64,000 bases of DNA, taken from the NCBI GenBank assembly GCA_022822905.1, contig JAJDYE010000016.1, forward strand, positions 1-64,000, read 5' to 3'. The notes under the pieces are model-generated. The model was not told the origin of the DNA, searched no databases, and was given only the letters and a program-made list of their open reading frames with translations. The stretch's first letter is position 1. Every line of letters begins with the position of its first letter. Shown piece by piece: positions 52,238 to 60,834 of the stretch. This DNA is from Acidimicrobiia bacterium (lineage in GTDB: Bacteria; Actinomycetota; Acidimicrobiia; Acidimicrobiales; Bin134). The translations under genes were made by a program, and so were the position numbers.

Positions 52238-52555
52238 CTATACGAGGCTTGTGGTCGATCCTGCGCCGATGGCAATGAGGCCGGCACTGTTGACGCCGCC
52301 AATGGCCACAAGGCCGATGGAGTTGACACCGCCAATGGCCACCAGACCCATAGAGTTGACACCGCCGATCGTCACCAGGCCGATCGAGTTGACCACCCCG
52401 ATGGTGACCAGGCCCATCGAGTTGAAGAAACTCAACGCTGCCGCCCCAATGGCGTTGATCCCCGCCACCGCCGCAATGCCAATCCCGTTGAACTTCGTGA
52501 CAACCGTCAACCCCGACTCAAACCAGCTGTTGCTCTCGCCGCTCATGTCGTCCAT
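52238..52555 (-). CDS. Short-repeat hydrophobic protein of unknown function
   Basis: 105 aa. After a 35-residue head, five tandem 11-residue units follow (NSMGLVTIGVV, NSIGLVTIGGV, NSMGLVAIGGV, NSIGLVAIGGV, NSAGLIAIGAG). The regular small/hydrophobic pattern suggests a stacked beta-solenoid or a membrane-inserted repeat. AGGGAG precedes the ATG by 7 nt, supporting a real gene. No signal peptide or enzyme motif is seen. It lies between tRNA-Pro and the defence-like operon, on the opposite strand to both. Confidence 0.65.
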   Translation of the reverse strand: MDDMSGESNSWFESGLTVVTKFNGIGIAAVAGINAIGAAALSFFNSMGLVTIGVVNSIGLVTIGGVNSMGLVAIGGVNSIGLVAIGGVNSAGLIAIGAGSTTSLV

Positions 52556-52690
52556 ATTCGCTCCCTTCGACTAGGCGTGTACCGCCCTTTGTCCTTCATG
52601 GTGACCATAATCTACGGGCCCCAGAGATCCCGGCGAGACATTGTGATTATTCAATTGAGTAATTCTGCTCAGACATATAGTCATATCTGG

Positions 52691-52696
52691 TAGACT
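52691..52696 (+). promoter_or_regulatory. Extended -10 of the DUF4143-NACHT operon
   Basis: TGGTAGACT gives an extended -10 (TG plus TAGACT) whose hexamer ends 6 nt before the ATG at 52703. The 90 bp upstream are AT-rich (about 52600-52690), unlike the surrounding DNA. Confidence 0.5.
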
Positions 52697-52702
52697 GCCA
52701 AT

Positions 52703-53980
52703 ATGGCCGAATATCGTCGGGCGCAAGTCGACACGCTCATTAGCAGGCTGTCAGAGCAACCCCGCGTCTTGATAGCGATTTTCGGCCCCCGCCAAAGCGG
52801 TAAGACGACGGCGGTGCGCCAAGCGCTTGCTTCTGTCGAACAGGAATCCTGGTATGTGTCGATCGAACCGCAAATTGAAGTCGTGAAGCCTTCGCTGTCC
52901 AGAGCGAGCCTTCCGTCTTCAACAGGGGAAACAGGGAGCGTGATCTCCGTGGTGCCTCAGGCTGATGAGCGGCAGCTCATCGATGCCTGGAAGCACTGCC
53001 GCCAACAGGCTATGCGCTCGCCCACGGGATTCGTCCTCGTCCTGGATGAGATTCAACGAATCGACCGCTGGTCAAGTCTCGTCAAGAAACTCTGGGATGA
53101 AGACCGCTGGAATGGCTGCCCCCTGCACGTGGTGCTCCTCGGATCGGCCCCGATCTTGATGCAAGCTGGATTGACCGAAAGCCTGGCTGGGCGATTCGAG
53201 CCCATCCGATTTCCCCATTGGTCATTTGCAGAGATGTCAGAGGCATTCGACTTCAGCTTGGATGAATACACCTATTTCGGAGGCTACCCCGGTGCCGCGG
53301 CCTGGATCGCCGATTCCAACCGTTGGAGCGACTACGTGCGCAGCGCGTTGATCGCCCCAACCATTGAGCGTGACGTTCTCTCACTGGTCAGAGTGGACAA
53401 GCCGGAGCTGCTCAAGCGGCTATTCGACCTTGGAGCGCGCTATTCGGGCCAGGAGATGTCCTACACCAAGCTTCTGGGCTACCTACAAGATGCAGGCAAC
53501 ACCACCACACTTACGCGGTACCTCGACCTTCTCTCTCGCGTTGGCATGATCGCTGGACTGCCCAAATTCGCCAATCGCCCGACATCGTCCAAAGTCCCGA
53601 CGCCGAAGCTCAACGCCTTCAACACCGCACTGATGTCCGCGACAAGCGGCCTGAGCTTCGATGGTGCTCGGGCTGATCGCTCCTACTGGGGTCGCCTGGT
53701 GGAGAGCAGCGTGGGCGCCCACCTCTTGAACGCCGCCTCGTCGAGGATCGAGGTCAAGTACTGGCGAGACCGGAACTTCGAAGTCGATTTCGTTCTCGAG
53801 CGGGGATCCGATCTCGTGGGCATCGAGGTGAAGAGCGGCCAATCCCCTGTTGCAACCAGAGGGCTGTCAGAGTTCCAGCGCCGGTTCCAGCCCAAGAACA
53901 CCATCGTCGTCGGAGATGTGGGTGTGCCTCTCCACAAGTTCCTGTCCGTACCCCCCGACTACTGGATCGACGAGACATGA
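52703..53980 (+). CDS. DUF4143-type P-loop ATPase coupled to NACHT-nuclease gene
   Basis: 425 aa. Walker A GPRQSGKT (28-35), Walker B FVLVLDEIQRI, sensor region LLGSAPILMQAGLTESLAGR, and a DUF4143 C-terminal domain with nuclease-like EVDFVLERGSDLVGIEVKSG (Glu375, Lys377). The stop overlaps the start of the 1382-aa gene by 4 bp (ATGA), so the two proteins are made together. This coupling suggests a shared task, perhaps phage sensing or regulation of the effector; that role is inference. Confidence 0.82.
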   Translation: MAEYRRAQVDTLISRLSEQPRVLIAIFGPRQSGKTTAVRQALASVEQESWYVSIEPQIEVVKPSLSRASLPSSTGETGSVISVVPQADERQLIDAWKHCRQQAMRSPTGFVLVLDEIQRIDRWSSLVKKLWDEDRWNGCPLHVVLLGSAPILMQAGLTESLAGRFEPIRFPHWSFAEMSEAFDFSLDEYTYFGGYPGAAAWIADSNRWSDYVRSALIAPTIERDVLSLVRVDKPELLKRLFDLGARYSGQEMSYTKLLGYLQDAGNTTTLTRYLDLLSRVGMIAGLPKFANRPTSSKVPTPKLNAFNTALMSATSGLSFDGARADRSYWGRLVESSVGAHLLNAASSRIEVKYWRDRNFEVDFVLERGSDLVGIEVKSGQSPVATRGLSEFQRRFQPKNTIVVGDVGVPLHKFLSVPPDYWIDET

Positions 53981-56900
53981 GCACCTACGTCCCCCGTACT
54001 TGTACCGAGGTGAGCCTGAGCGGAACGGCCGAAGCCTCACAGCCTCTCAGCTTCTTCAGAAACAGAGGCGCCTACGTGCTGCTCGGCGATCCCGGCACAG
54101 GCAAGACAACCGAGTTCAAGACAGAGCGAGAGGCACTTGGCGACGCCGCTGTTTATGTGAGCGCCAGGGACTTCATCGCGTTCCCGGTGGAGTCCCGTCC
54201 CGAGTGGCGGGGCAAGACCCTGTTCATCGATGGGCTTGATGAGATGCGAGCCGGAGTCCGAGATGCCCGCACCCCATTGGACCAGGTCCGCGGCCGGCTC
54301 GACCAGCTTGGTCGGCCAAGCTACCGCATTTCGTGTCGTGAGGCTGACTGGCTTGGCGCTAACGACCTCCAGAGCTTGACCGCTATCACCCCCAACTCGC
54401 AGATCACCGTGCTGCGGCTCGATCCGCTGGGCGATGAGGAAGTCGGAAAGTTCCTGAGTGCCCGACTGAGTCCCATCGCCATACAGGACTTCATGGACAA
54501 GGCCCGGAGTCCCAGTCTCGGCGCGCTGTTGTACAACCCGCAGACGTTGACCATGTTGGCTGAGGCAACAACGGACGGCCACTGGCCCGAGAGCCGGTTG
54601 GCAACGTTCGAAATGGCCTGCAAGAGGATGGCCGAAGAGCGAAACACGGAGCACCTTGTCGGTGCTGGCCCCGGACTAACAGAGTCTGTTCTAGACGGCG
54701 CCGGATACTTGTCCGCCTTGTACCTCTTGGCCGATCTACCAGGTTTTTTGTCAGTCCCCGTGGCCAATGTCAGTCCTCTTGCGCACCTCAACGAGATCAG
54801 CGTCCTACCTGCTCCACTGACTCAGGAATACTTGGAGCGAGCGCTCAAGACGAGGCTGTTCACCGGCGCGGAAGAACAGGGCCAAAGCCCGCTTCACCGA
54901 CACATTGGCGAGTTTCTGGGAGGCCGCCACCTCGCAAGGCTGATCGATAATGGACTACCGGCCTCCAGAGTGGTGGCATTGATGACCAGCCCCAGCGACG
55001 GTCGAGTAGTAACCCCGCTAAGGGGTCTGTCCGCGTGGCTCGCGGCCCTTTCTCCTAACGCACGCCAATTGCTCATCGACGCCGATCCCGTGGGCGTCGG
55101 CCTCTACGGGGACATGGGCGATTTTTCCACTGAGGAGAAGGGGTCACTACTGAAGTCGCTGGCCACTTTTGCCGACCAAGGGTCCCTTTTCGGTCACGAA
55201 GGGCGAGACGGAAGGGTCGACGGATTTCGGGACAACACAGCATGGGCTTTCCGGTCGTTGGCATCAGCCGACATGGCTGACTCCATTGGGGAACTCATCA
55301 GCAGCCTGGAAACAGGATACCGACAAGACCGCGTCATGGAGTTCATCCTGCGAGTGCTCTCGGAGGCTGATGACCCGGAACTGCTGTCCCTAGCGAACCT
55401 TGAGTCCGCCCTCTTGGTAGTCCTGAGAGATCCCGCATGGCCACCGCACGTCAGGAAATGTGCCCTAAGGGCTTACTTGCATATCGCCCCCGACGGAGAC
55501 GCCAAGGCACATACCCTCCTGCGGCTTCTGGAAGACATCAACAACCGCACGGTTTCGGATCCAGATGATGACCTCCGCGGAGATCTGCTCAGGCACCTTT
55601 ACCCCACTTGGCTAACCCCGTCGCAAGTGTGGCGGCATGTCCAATCCCGCAATCGGCCTAACTACTTCGGACTATTCGCCCGATTTTGGCGTTTTGGCGT
55701 CTTGGAGCAGTCCTCCGATCACGACATCGCCGAATTGCTCGATTCTGGCTGCGAAAACCGTTCGCAGCTGTCGGCTGCGCTGGAACAGTCCCGCTTTGGG
55801 GATCTTTTCTTCCTGCTGCTGGACCGGGGACTAGAGGCATGGGGTGATGGTCTTGACTCCTCGCGACTCTATGACTGGCTAGAAGCCCCAAGGCGCTCTC
55901 AGAGATTACGAGATGTGGGCGAGGAGGCGGTTCAGCGGATAAGGGTCTGGTTGGAAGCTCGTCCCCAAGTCCAGAAGTCGGTCTTCTTGACATGGATCAG
56001 ACGACGAGAGTCGAACGAGCGCTTCGAAATCCACAAACACTGGAACTGCAATGCCCTGCATCAGAGCAGACCTCCTACCGATTTTGGTGTGTGGTGCTTG
56101 GACAAGGCGGTGGAGTTCGTCGATGCTGAGCCGTTCGCGGCTCAAGAACTCCTCAGGCAGTCATACCGCTCGTTGGATGATCCATCGATAAGCGAAGGTC
56201 TGACACTTGAATTTTTGGACAGTCGAACCAAGGGGCACGACCTCTTGGCAGCTCGACTCAACCAACTCCGCAATCCGCCACCACCAAGCGAGGAACGCGG
56301 CCGATGGGAGCGCGAACAGCGTGATTGGACAGCCCAGCGTGAAGAAGACGAGCGACAAACCCGAATAGAATGGGAAGCTGAGCTGCGCTTGCATGAAGCC
56401 GAGTTGAGTGAGAACCGGTACTCGCCGCCGAACCTGCATACGTTGGCCCTTGTCTACTTCGGCGTGCTCGGAGGCTCTGATGAAGGCGTGCCCCCCGATG
56501 GCCGTATAAGCGAATTCATCGGCGGTGACCCTCATCTGGTGGATGCAGTCATGGCTGGCCTACAGAGAACTGTCTTGCGAGACGACCTGCCCGAGCCTGA
56601 AGAGACGATCTCGCTTCGATCCAAGTTCCCGAGCTCATGGCTGGCGTTCCCGGTGCTGGCCAGCATGCAGCTACTCCACCAAAACGATCCGGCTCGACTG
56701 GACGCAATCGACGACGAGCAGAAGCGAAAGGCCCTCGCCATCCGCTACTGCGTAGCCGACAGCGAAATGCAAAGCGCTACATCTCCCTGCCACGACCGCT
56801 GGCTGCATCAGAATTCTGAACTCGTGCTCGATGTGCTGTATCAGTGTTCAGTTACAGCACTAAGAGAAGGAGAGGATTACCTGCCGGGCCTCAACGACCT

Positions 56901-58125
56901 CGACCGAGTTGCCGGCCTAGAAGACCGAGTCCACAGCATCAGGATCAGGTTGCTGAGGGCACTTTCGGTTCGAGCCACTAGCAAACAGCTGCCCTTGCTC
57001 GACCGGCTGTTGGGTCAGGTGCTGCGCTTTCCCGATACCTCCGGGCTAGCCGCGCTGGTCGAGAAGAAGCTAGGCGCCAAGAGCACAACCGACGCCCAGC
57101 GAGTCAGATGGTTGGCGGTGAACTCCTTGCTTTCTCCCCAAGAGCAACGACAGCCGCTAAGAGAGTTCGTTGGCTACAACAACGAGCGAACCAGGCACCT
57201 GGCTGAGTTCTTGCGTGGCAGCTCTGAAAACGACCGTTTTGGTCCTTCGGTCATGGGGAGTTGTTCGGAACCCGCGTTATTGAGGGACGTCATTAAGATG
57301 CTGGGTCGCCTCTATGGCCCGCTCATGGTGAACGGGCTGGTAACCCTAGAAGTGGACGCATCCGACCGTATAGCGAGTCTCATTGCCCGACTTGGCTCCC
57401 TGTCGGGCAACGAGGCCCATCAAGCATTGGCGAACCTGGTAGACGATCCGAAGCTATCTGAGTGGCAGAACTACCTCAAGCGCACGTTGGAGAGCCAGAG
57501 GGTTCTCATCGGAGATGCCTCGTACATTCACCCCAGCATGGAGCAGGTTCAGCAAACGCTCGACAACGGACCGCCGGCCAATGCTGCTGATTTGGCGGCG
57601 CTGGTGACGGAACGCATGAACGAACTCCGCTTTCGACTGCGGGGCGACAACAGCAATATATGGCGACCGTTCTGGAACGAAGACTCCTATGGTCGCCCGG
57701 ATAGTTCGAAGCCTGAGGCGTCTTGCCGGGACGCTATCCTCGACCTCTTACGGAATGAGCTCCCATCTGGAGTCACCGCGGAGCCAGAGCGAAACTACGC
57801 CGCAGGTACCAGGGCCGACATCACCGTGAGCTACGGCGATTTCAACATCCCCATCGAATTGAAAAAGGACACCAACGACAGTCTGTGGAGTGGATTACGC
57901 GATCAGCTCATCGGCCAATACACCACCGACCCAGCGACTGACGGGCACGGAATCTACATACCACTCTGGTTCGGCCTCGAAGACCCCAAGATCACTCCCC
58001 CGCCGACCGGGCATCGCCCCACCACAGCCGAAGAGTTGCAACAGCGGCTTGAGAAAGAGCTGACCCCCGACGAAGCCCGCAAGATCTCCGTCATTGTTCT
58101 AGACGTCACAAAGCCCGGCGAGTAG
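53977..58125 (+). CDS. NACHT-like STAND ATPase with C-terminal PD-(D/E)XK nuclease
   Basis: 1382 aa. The NTPase is at the very N-terminus: Walker A GDPGTGKTT (37-45), Walker B TLFIDGLDEMRAG (81-93, the NACHT-style DGLDE), and a sensor SCREADW (119-125). About 1000 residues of mainly helical sequence follow, including a charged coiled coil around 770-815. The end is a restriction-type nuclease: RADITVSYGDFNIPIELKK gives Asp1281 and Glu1294-x-Lys1296. Known bacterial STAND defence proteins (Avs, bNACHT) usually carry the effector at the N-terminus, so this order is inverted. It most likely senses a phage or plasmid component and cuts DNA. Confidence 0.8.
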   Translation: MSTYVPRTCTEVSLSGTAEASQPLSFFRNRGAYVLLGDPGTGKTTEFKTEREALGDAAVYVSARDFIAFPVESRPEWRGKTLFIDGLDEMRAGVRDARTPLDQVRGRLDQLGRPSYRISCREADWLGANDLQSLTAITPNSQITVLRLDPLGDEEVGKFLSARLSPIAIQDFMDKARSPSLGALLYNPQTLTMLAEATTDGHWPESRLATFEMACKRMAEERNTEHLVGAGPGLTESVLDGAGYLSALYLLADLPGFLSVPVANVSPLAHLNEISVLPAPLTQEYLERALKTRLFTGAEEQGQSPLHRHIGEFLGGRHLARLIDNGLPASRVVALMTSPSDGRVVTPLRGLSAWLAALSPNARQLLIDADPVGVGLYGDMGDFSTEEKGSLLKSLATFADQGSLFGHEGRDGRVDGFRDNTAWAFRSLASADMADSIGELISSLETGYRQDRVMEFILRVLSEADDPELLSLANLESALLVVLRDPAWPPHVRKCALRAYLHIAPDGDAKAHTLLRLLEDINNRTVSDPDDDLRGDLLRHLYPTWLTPSQVWRHVQSRNRPNYFGLFARFWRFGVLEQSSDHDIAELLDSGCENRSQLSAALEQSRFGDLFFLLLDRGLEAWGDGLDSSRLYDWLEAPRRSQRLRDVGEEAVQRIRVWLEARPQVQKSVFLTWIRRRESNERFEIHKHWNCNALHQSRPPTDFGVWCLDKAVEFVDAEPFAAQELLRQSYRSLDDPSISEGLTLEFLDSRTKGHDLLAARLNQLRNPPPPSEERGRWEREQRDWTAQREEDERQTRIEWEAELRLHEAELSENRYSPPNLHTLALVYFGVLGGSDEGVPPDGRISEFIGGDPHLVDAVMAGLQRTVLRDDLPEPEETISLRSKFPSSWLAFPVLASMQLLHQNDPARLDAIDDEQKRKALAIRYCVADSEMQSATSPCHDRWLHQNSELVLDVLYQCSVTALREGEDYLPGLNDLDRVAGLEDRVHSIRIRLLRALSVRATSKQLPLLDRLLGQVLRFPDTSGLAALVEKKLGAKSTTDAQRVRWLAVNSLLSPQEQRQPLREFVGYNNERTRHLAEFLRGSSENDRFGPSVMGSCSEPALLRDVIKMLGRLYGPLMVNGLVTLEVDASDRIASLIARLGSLSGNEAHQALANLVDDPKLSEWQNYLKRTLESQRVLIGDASYIHPSMEQVQQTLDNGPPANAADLAALVTERMNELRFRLRGDNSNIWRPFWNEDSYGRPDSSKPEASCRDAILDLLRNELPSGVTAEPERNYAAGTRADITVSYGDFNIPIELKKDTNDSLWSGLRDQLIGQYTTDPATDGHGIYIPLWFGLEDPKITPPPTGHRPTTAEELQQRLEKELTPDEARKISVIVLDVTKPGE

Positions 58126-58150
58126 CGCCGACGGGCTCAGTCTCGTGCCT

Positions 58151-58999
58151 TCAGGGAGAAGCGCTTTCTGCGGTGGTCCGGTAGGCGGCGAGTTCTGCGG
58201 GGTCGAGTTCTTCGGGAGGCACAAGGTTGTAGTGGTGCTCGCGGATGATGGTGATCTGGTCGTTGGTTTCTTCGAACTCGAAGAGGGCTATCACGCCGTC
58301 TTCGAGAAACTGCGCTGCAACCGGTCGAGCAATCAGAGCAGGGAATTTCTGCTCGGCAACTCGAAAGTCCTGCCAGACCTGGATCACGCTCAGAGCATCA
58401 GAGCCTCCTTTCGCCTGCACGGGAAGGATGTGGTGAGCGCCGTGCTTGTCGAGACCGACATACAAGTCGTCGGTCTCGACCTGGGAACTGCTGGGCGTTC
58501 CGTCGATGGCGTTGGAGATCGTGATGCTTGTCCGGAGATGGCTTTGGAGGGGATAGCACGCCAGTCCGGTGAATACGTCGAGCAGTCGGTTGTAGCGGAC
58601 ACGGGCCAACAATGCCTGCTCATCTGTGAGCGAGTACCTGGATATGACCCCTGGAGTTGAGTCGGGAAGCCGTATCGTTCGCAGACCCTGCCGTGGCTCA
58701 ATGAGGTTGAAGGGGACAGTTCGCAGTGTGTAGACAGCGTTGCCGCCAGGAAATATCGCCCATTCACGGCCCGACGGTGCCTCCTGCTGAATCATCTCAG
58801 GGAGTGATGCCCGGTAGCGCAATGAGTAGACGATATCCCCGATATTCTTCGGTCGGTTCGCCCCGATGTCCCGTGCCGCAGCTATCAGATCATCACGTGT
58901 GAAGGACACCTCTTGCATGCCGGGCCGATACCGCTCGACAAAGATTTTCTCGATGAGTTGTTGAGCCAGGCTGGCCGTCTTCCCAGACATGTCATTCAA
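58151..58999 (-). CDS. Type II restriction endonuclease-like protein
   Basis: 282 aa. The core ETDDLYVGLDK (175-185) and ILPVQAKGG (191-199) form a PD-(D/E)XK site with Asp177 or Asp178 and a QxK variant (Gln195, Lys197). A following helix holds QVWQDFRVAEQKFP. Genes of this type are commonly found next to DNA methyltransferases, and the methyltransferase here lies 27 bp upstream on the same strand. The recognition sequence is unknown. The gene is convergent with the NACHT-nuclease gene, with 25 bp between stops. Confidence 0.75.
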   Translation of the reverse strand: MNDMSGKTASLAQQLIEKIFVERYRPGMQEVSFTRDDLIAAARDIGANRPKNIGDIVYSLRYRASLPEMIQQEAPSGREWAIFPGGNAVYTLRTVPFNLIEPRQGLRTIRLPDSTPGVISRYSLTDEQALLARVRYNRLLDVFTGLACYPLQSHLRTSITISNAIDGTPSSSQVETDDLYVGLDKHGAHHILPVQAKGGSDALSVIQVWQDFRVAEQKFPALIARPVAAQFLEDGVIALFEFEETNDQITIIREHHYNLVPPEELDPAELAAYRTTAESASP

Positions 59000-59026
59000 C
59001 AGCCGGGGCCCGAACCTGCGGACGCC

Positions 59027-60403
59027 TCATCGTTTGGGACTACTGGAAGCGGTGCCAGGCCACCTCAAAACCAGTACTTCCTCACGAAGCTGGTCTCGTG
59101 TAGCGGTGGCTTGGCGGGTGCGGAACAGGTCGATCGACTCCACCTCGTATCCGGCACGCTCTGCAATCTCTGCCAGTAGATGCCCGGTGCGAATCATGAT
59201 TCTCAAATAGGAGGCTTGGTCACCGACGACATACGCCAAGCGGGCACCAGGTTTGAGTACATGGCTCAGCGACACGAGGTGCCGTGCCATGCCACCGAAA
59301 TAGAGTCTGGTGACTCTGTGGTACATGCGTTCAAAACCGGACTCCTTGCCAAGCTCGATGCGGCGGGCTTCAATGGCCTTGGCAATTCGCTCTACTTCGG
59401 CGTTATCGCTGACCCAAGCATCATCTTCGTCGTCGCGGTAGACACCGCGTGTGTTGGAGCGCACTAAGCCCCGCTTCATCGCCTGGAGGTCTGCCCTGCT
59501 GGTCAAGTAGCCAAGCAGCACCGACTCGAGGCGAACGGTCCGCGAGTAATCCTTTTCATTGGGGTACGGAGGCGACGTAATAACCGCATCGACGCTATTG
59601 GGCTCAACACTCTGGCCGATCATGCGAGCATCCCCGTTTTTGGCATCTGCTTGTGTTACGTCAAGGGGTTGAAGCTGGCGCAGATCGTCGCAAATGGACC
59701 GCATACGTGCCAACCAGGCTGAAACCACCGCTGCGTCGCGCTTGATCGATCCGACACCCACCTCAGGGCCGAATCGCAGGTTCCCCACTTCCGTCGGCAA
59801 GATACGAGCAAGGGCAAGCCTCTCATGGTCAACGAACGATGTGTCATGCTCGCCCTCTATCGCTTCCTTCAACACCAGCACTTTGTGGAGAGGCAGCGCG
59901 CTGATGGAGTCCTTGAGCAGGAGCTTGGCGCTTTGTGCAGGCAGCGACCGGAGCCTCACACCCCCAGGCACCGAAACCATCGGCTGGTCTGAGATGCCGT
60001 CAGCAGCCAACGAAGCCAGCGCCTTTTCCGCGACAAGTTCTGCGTGGCCCATCAAGCCGTCCGGGTCTGGTGCCCAATTGACTTTGGTGGAGGCAGCAAG
60101 CCGAGAAACCGCCACCGCTTCAAGACCACAACTCGGCACACCGAGTTTTTTCGCCTCCACCAGAGTTGTCCCGGTACCGCAGAACGGATCGAGGACACGG
60201 GTGCCCGGCCCCAGACCGAAACGCTGTAGATAGTCGCGCACAAGATGGGGCGGAAACGACAGCACAAAGCGATACCAGTCGTGCGCTGGGGTGTCTTCAG
60301 CCAGCAGCGTGTTCATCGCGCCGTTGGTACGCGGCCGCGGCAAGCTGGCCATATCGGCCACCGTAGACCAAGACCTGCTCCCCGGAAGGGATATCTGCCG
60401 CAT
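59027..60403 (-). CDS. DNA methyltransferase of a type II R-M pair
   Basis: 458 aa. AdoMet motif DPFCGTGTT (72-80) precedes the catalytic motif TSPPY (276-280, within DAVITSPPYPNEKDY). SPPY points to N4-cytosine or N6-adenine methylation; the motif order (I before IV) is that of the alpha/gamma groups. It would protect host DNA from the coupled endonuclease. TAGAGT on the minus strand ends 6 nt before the ATG. Confidence 0.83.
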   Translation of the reverse strand: MRQISLPGSRSWSTVADMASLPRPRTNGAMNTLLAEDTPAHDWYRFVLSFPPHLVRDYLQRFGLGPGTRVLDPFCGTGTTLVEAKKLGVPSCGLEAVAVSRLAASTKVNWAPDPDGLMGHAELVAEKALASLAADGISDQPMVSVPGGVRLRSLPAQSAKLLLKDSISALPLHKVLVLKEAIEGEHDTSFVDHERLALARILPTEVGNLRFGPEVGVGSIKRDAAVVSAWLARMRSICDDLRQLQPLDVTQADAKNGDARMIGQSVEPNSVDAVITSPPYPNEKDYSRTVRLESVLLGYLTSRADLQAMKRGLVRSNTRGVYRDDEDDAWVSDNAEVERIAKAIEARRIELGKESGFERMYHRVTRLYFGGMARHLVSLSHVLKPGARLAYVVGDQASYLRIMIRTGHLLAEIAERAGYEVESIDLFRTRQATATRDQLREEVLVLRWPGTASSSPKR

Positions 60404-60409
60404 GGTTCA

Positions 60410-60415
60410 ACTCTA
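60410..60415 (-). promoter_or_regulatory. Predicted -10 of the R-M operon, leaderless
   Basis: TAGAGT on the minus strand, 6 nt before the methyltransferase ATG. The endonuclease gene follows on the same transcript. Confidence 0.45.
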
Positions 60416-60475
60416 CGAATCGGCAGTGACAGATCCGTTTTGGCCAATCGGCAACTCGAAATGGAGCACTCCCCC

Positions 60476-60700
60476 TCAGAACAGAAGGCCGATGCCTTGG
60501 ATGGCGCGCCAGGCCAGGTAGATGCCGGCGGCGGTGATGGCGACCCAGAAGTGCCAGGGGACCTTTTGGCGAGCGGCGGAATCCATGTTGGGCGGGATCT
60601 CAACCGGCGTATCCACCGGGGTGCCGCAGGTGGGGCACTCCCCTGCCTCGGTCACCGAGGCGGGGTTCCAGAACCGGTCGCAGGGCTCGCACCAGGGCAC
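60476..60700 (-). CDS. Small zinc-ribbon membrane protein
   Basis: 74 aa with a GTG start. Two CxxC knuckles (WCEPC and CPTC) at residues 4-26 are followed by a Pro-rich linker and one transmembrane helix (FWVAITAAGIYLAWRAI). Such proteins are common and uncharacterised. It lies between the R-M operon and the sugar ABC genes, on the opposite strand to the latter. Confidence 0.6.
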   Translation of the reverse strand: MPWCEPCDRFWNPASVTEAGECPTCGTPVDTPVEIPPNMDSAARQKVPWHFWVAITAAGIYLAWRAIQGIGLLF

Positions 60701-60834
60701 GGGTATAGCTTGCCACCACTGGACTTCGCCGCCCGATCCGGCCCATCTGCCTGGCGCGTTGCACCGAGCAGATTCTCGGCGGTAGCGTGCTGTTTTCCAG
60801 CAAAATCCTTGCTAGTCCGGAGGGAATCCCAGAA

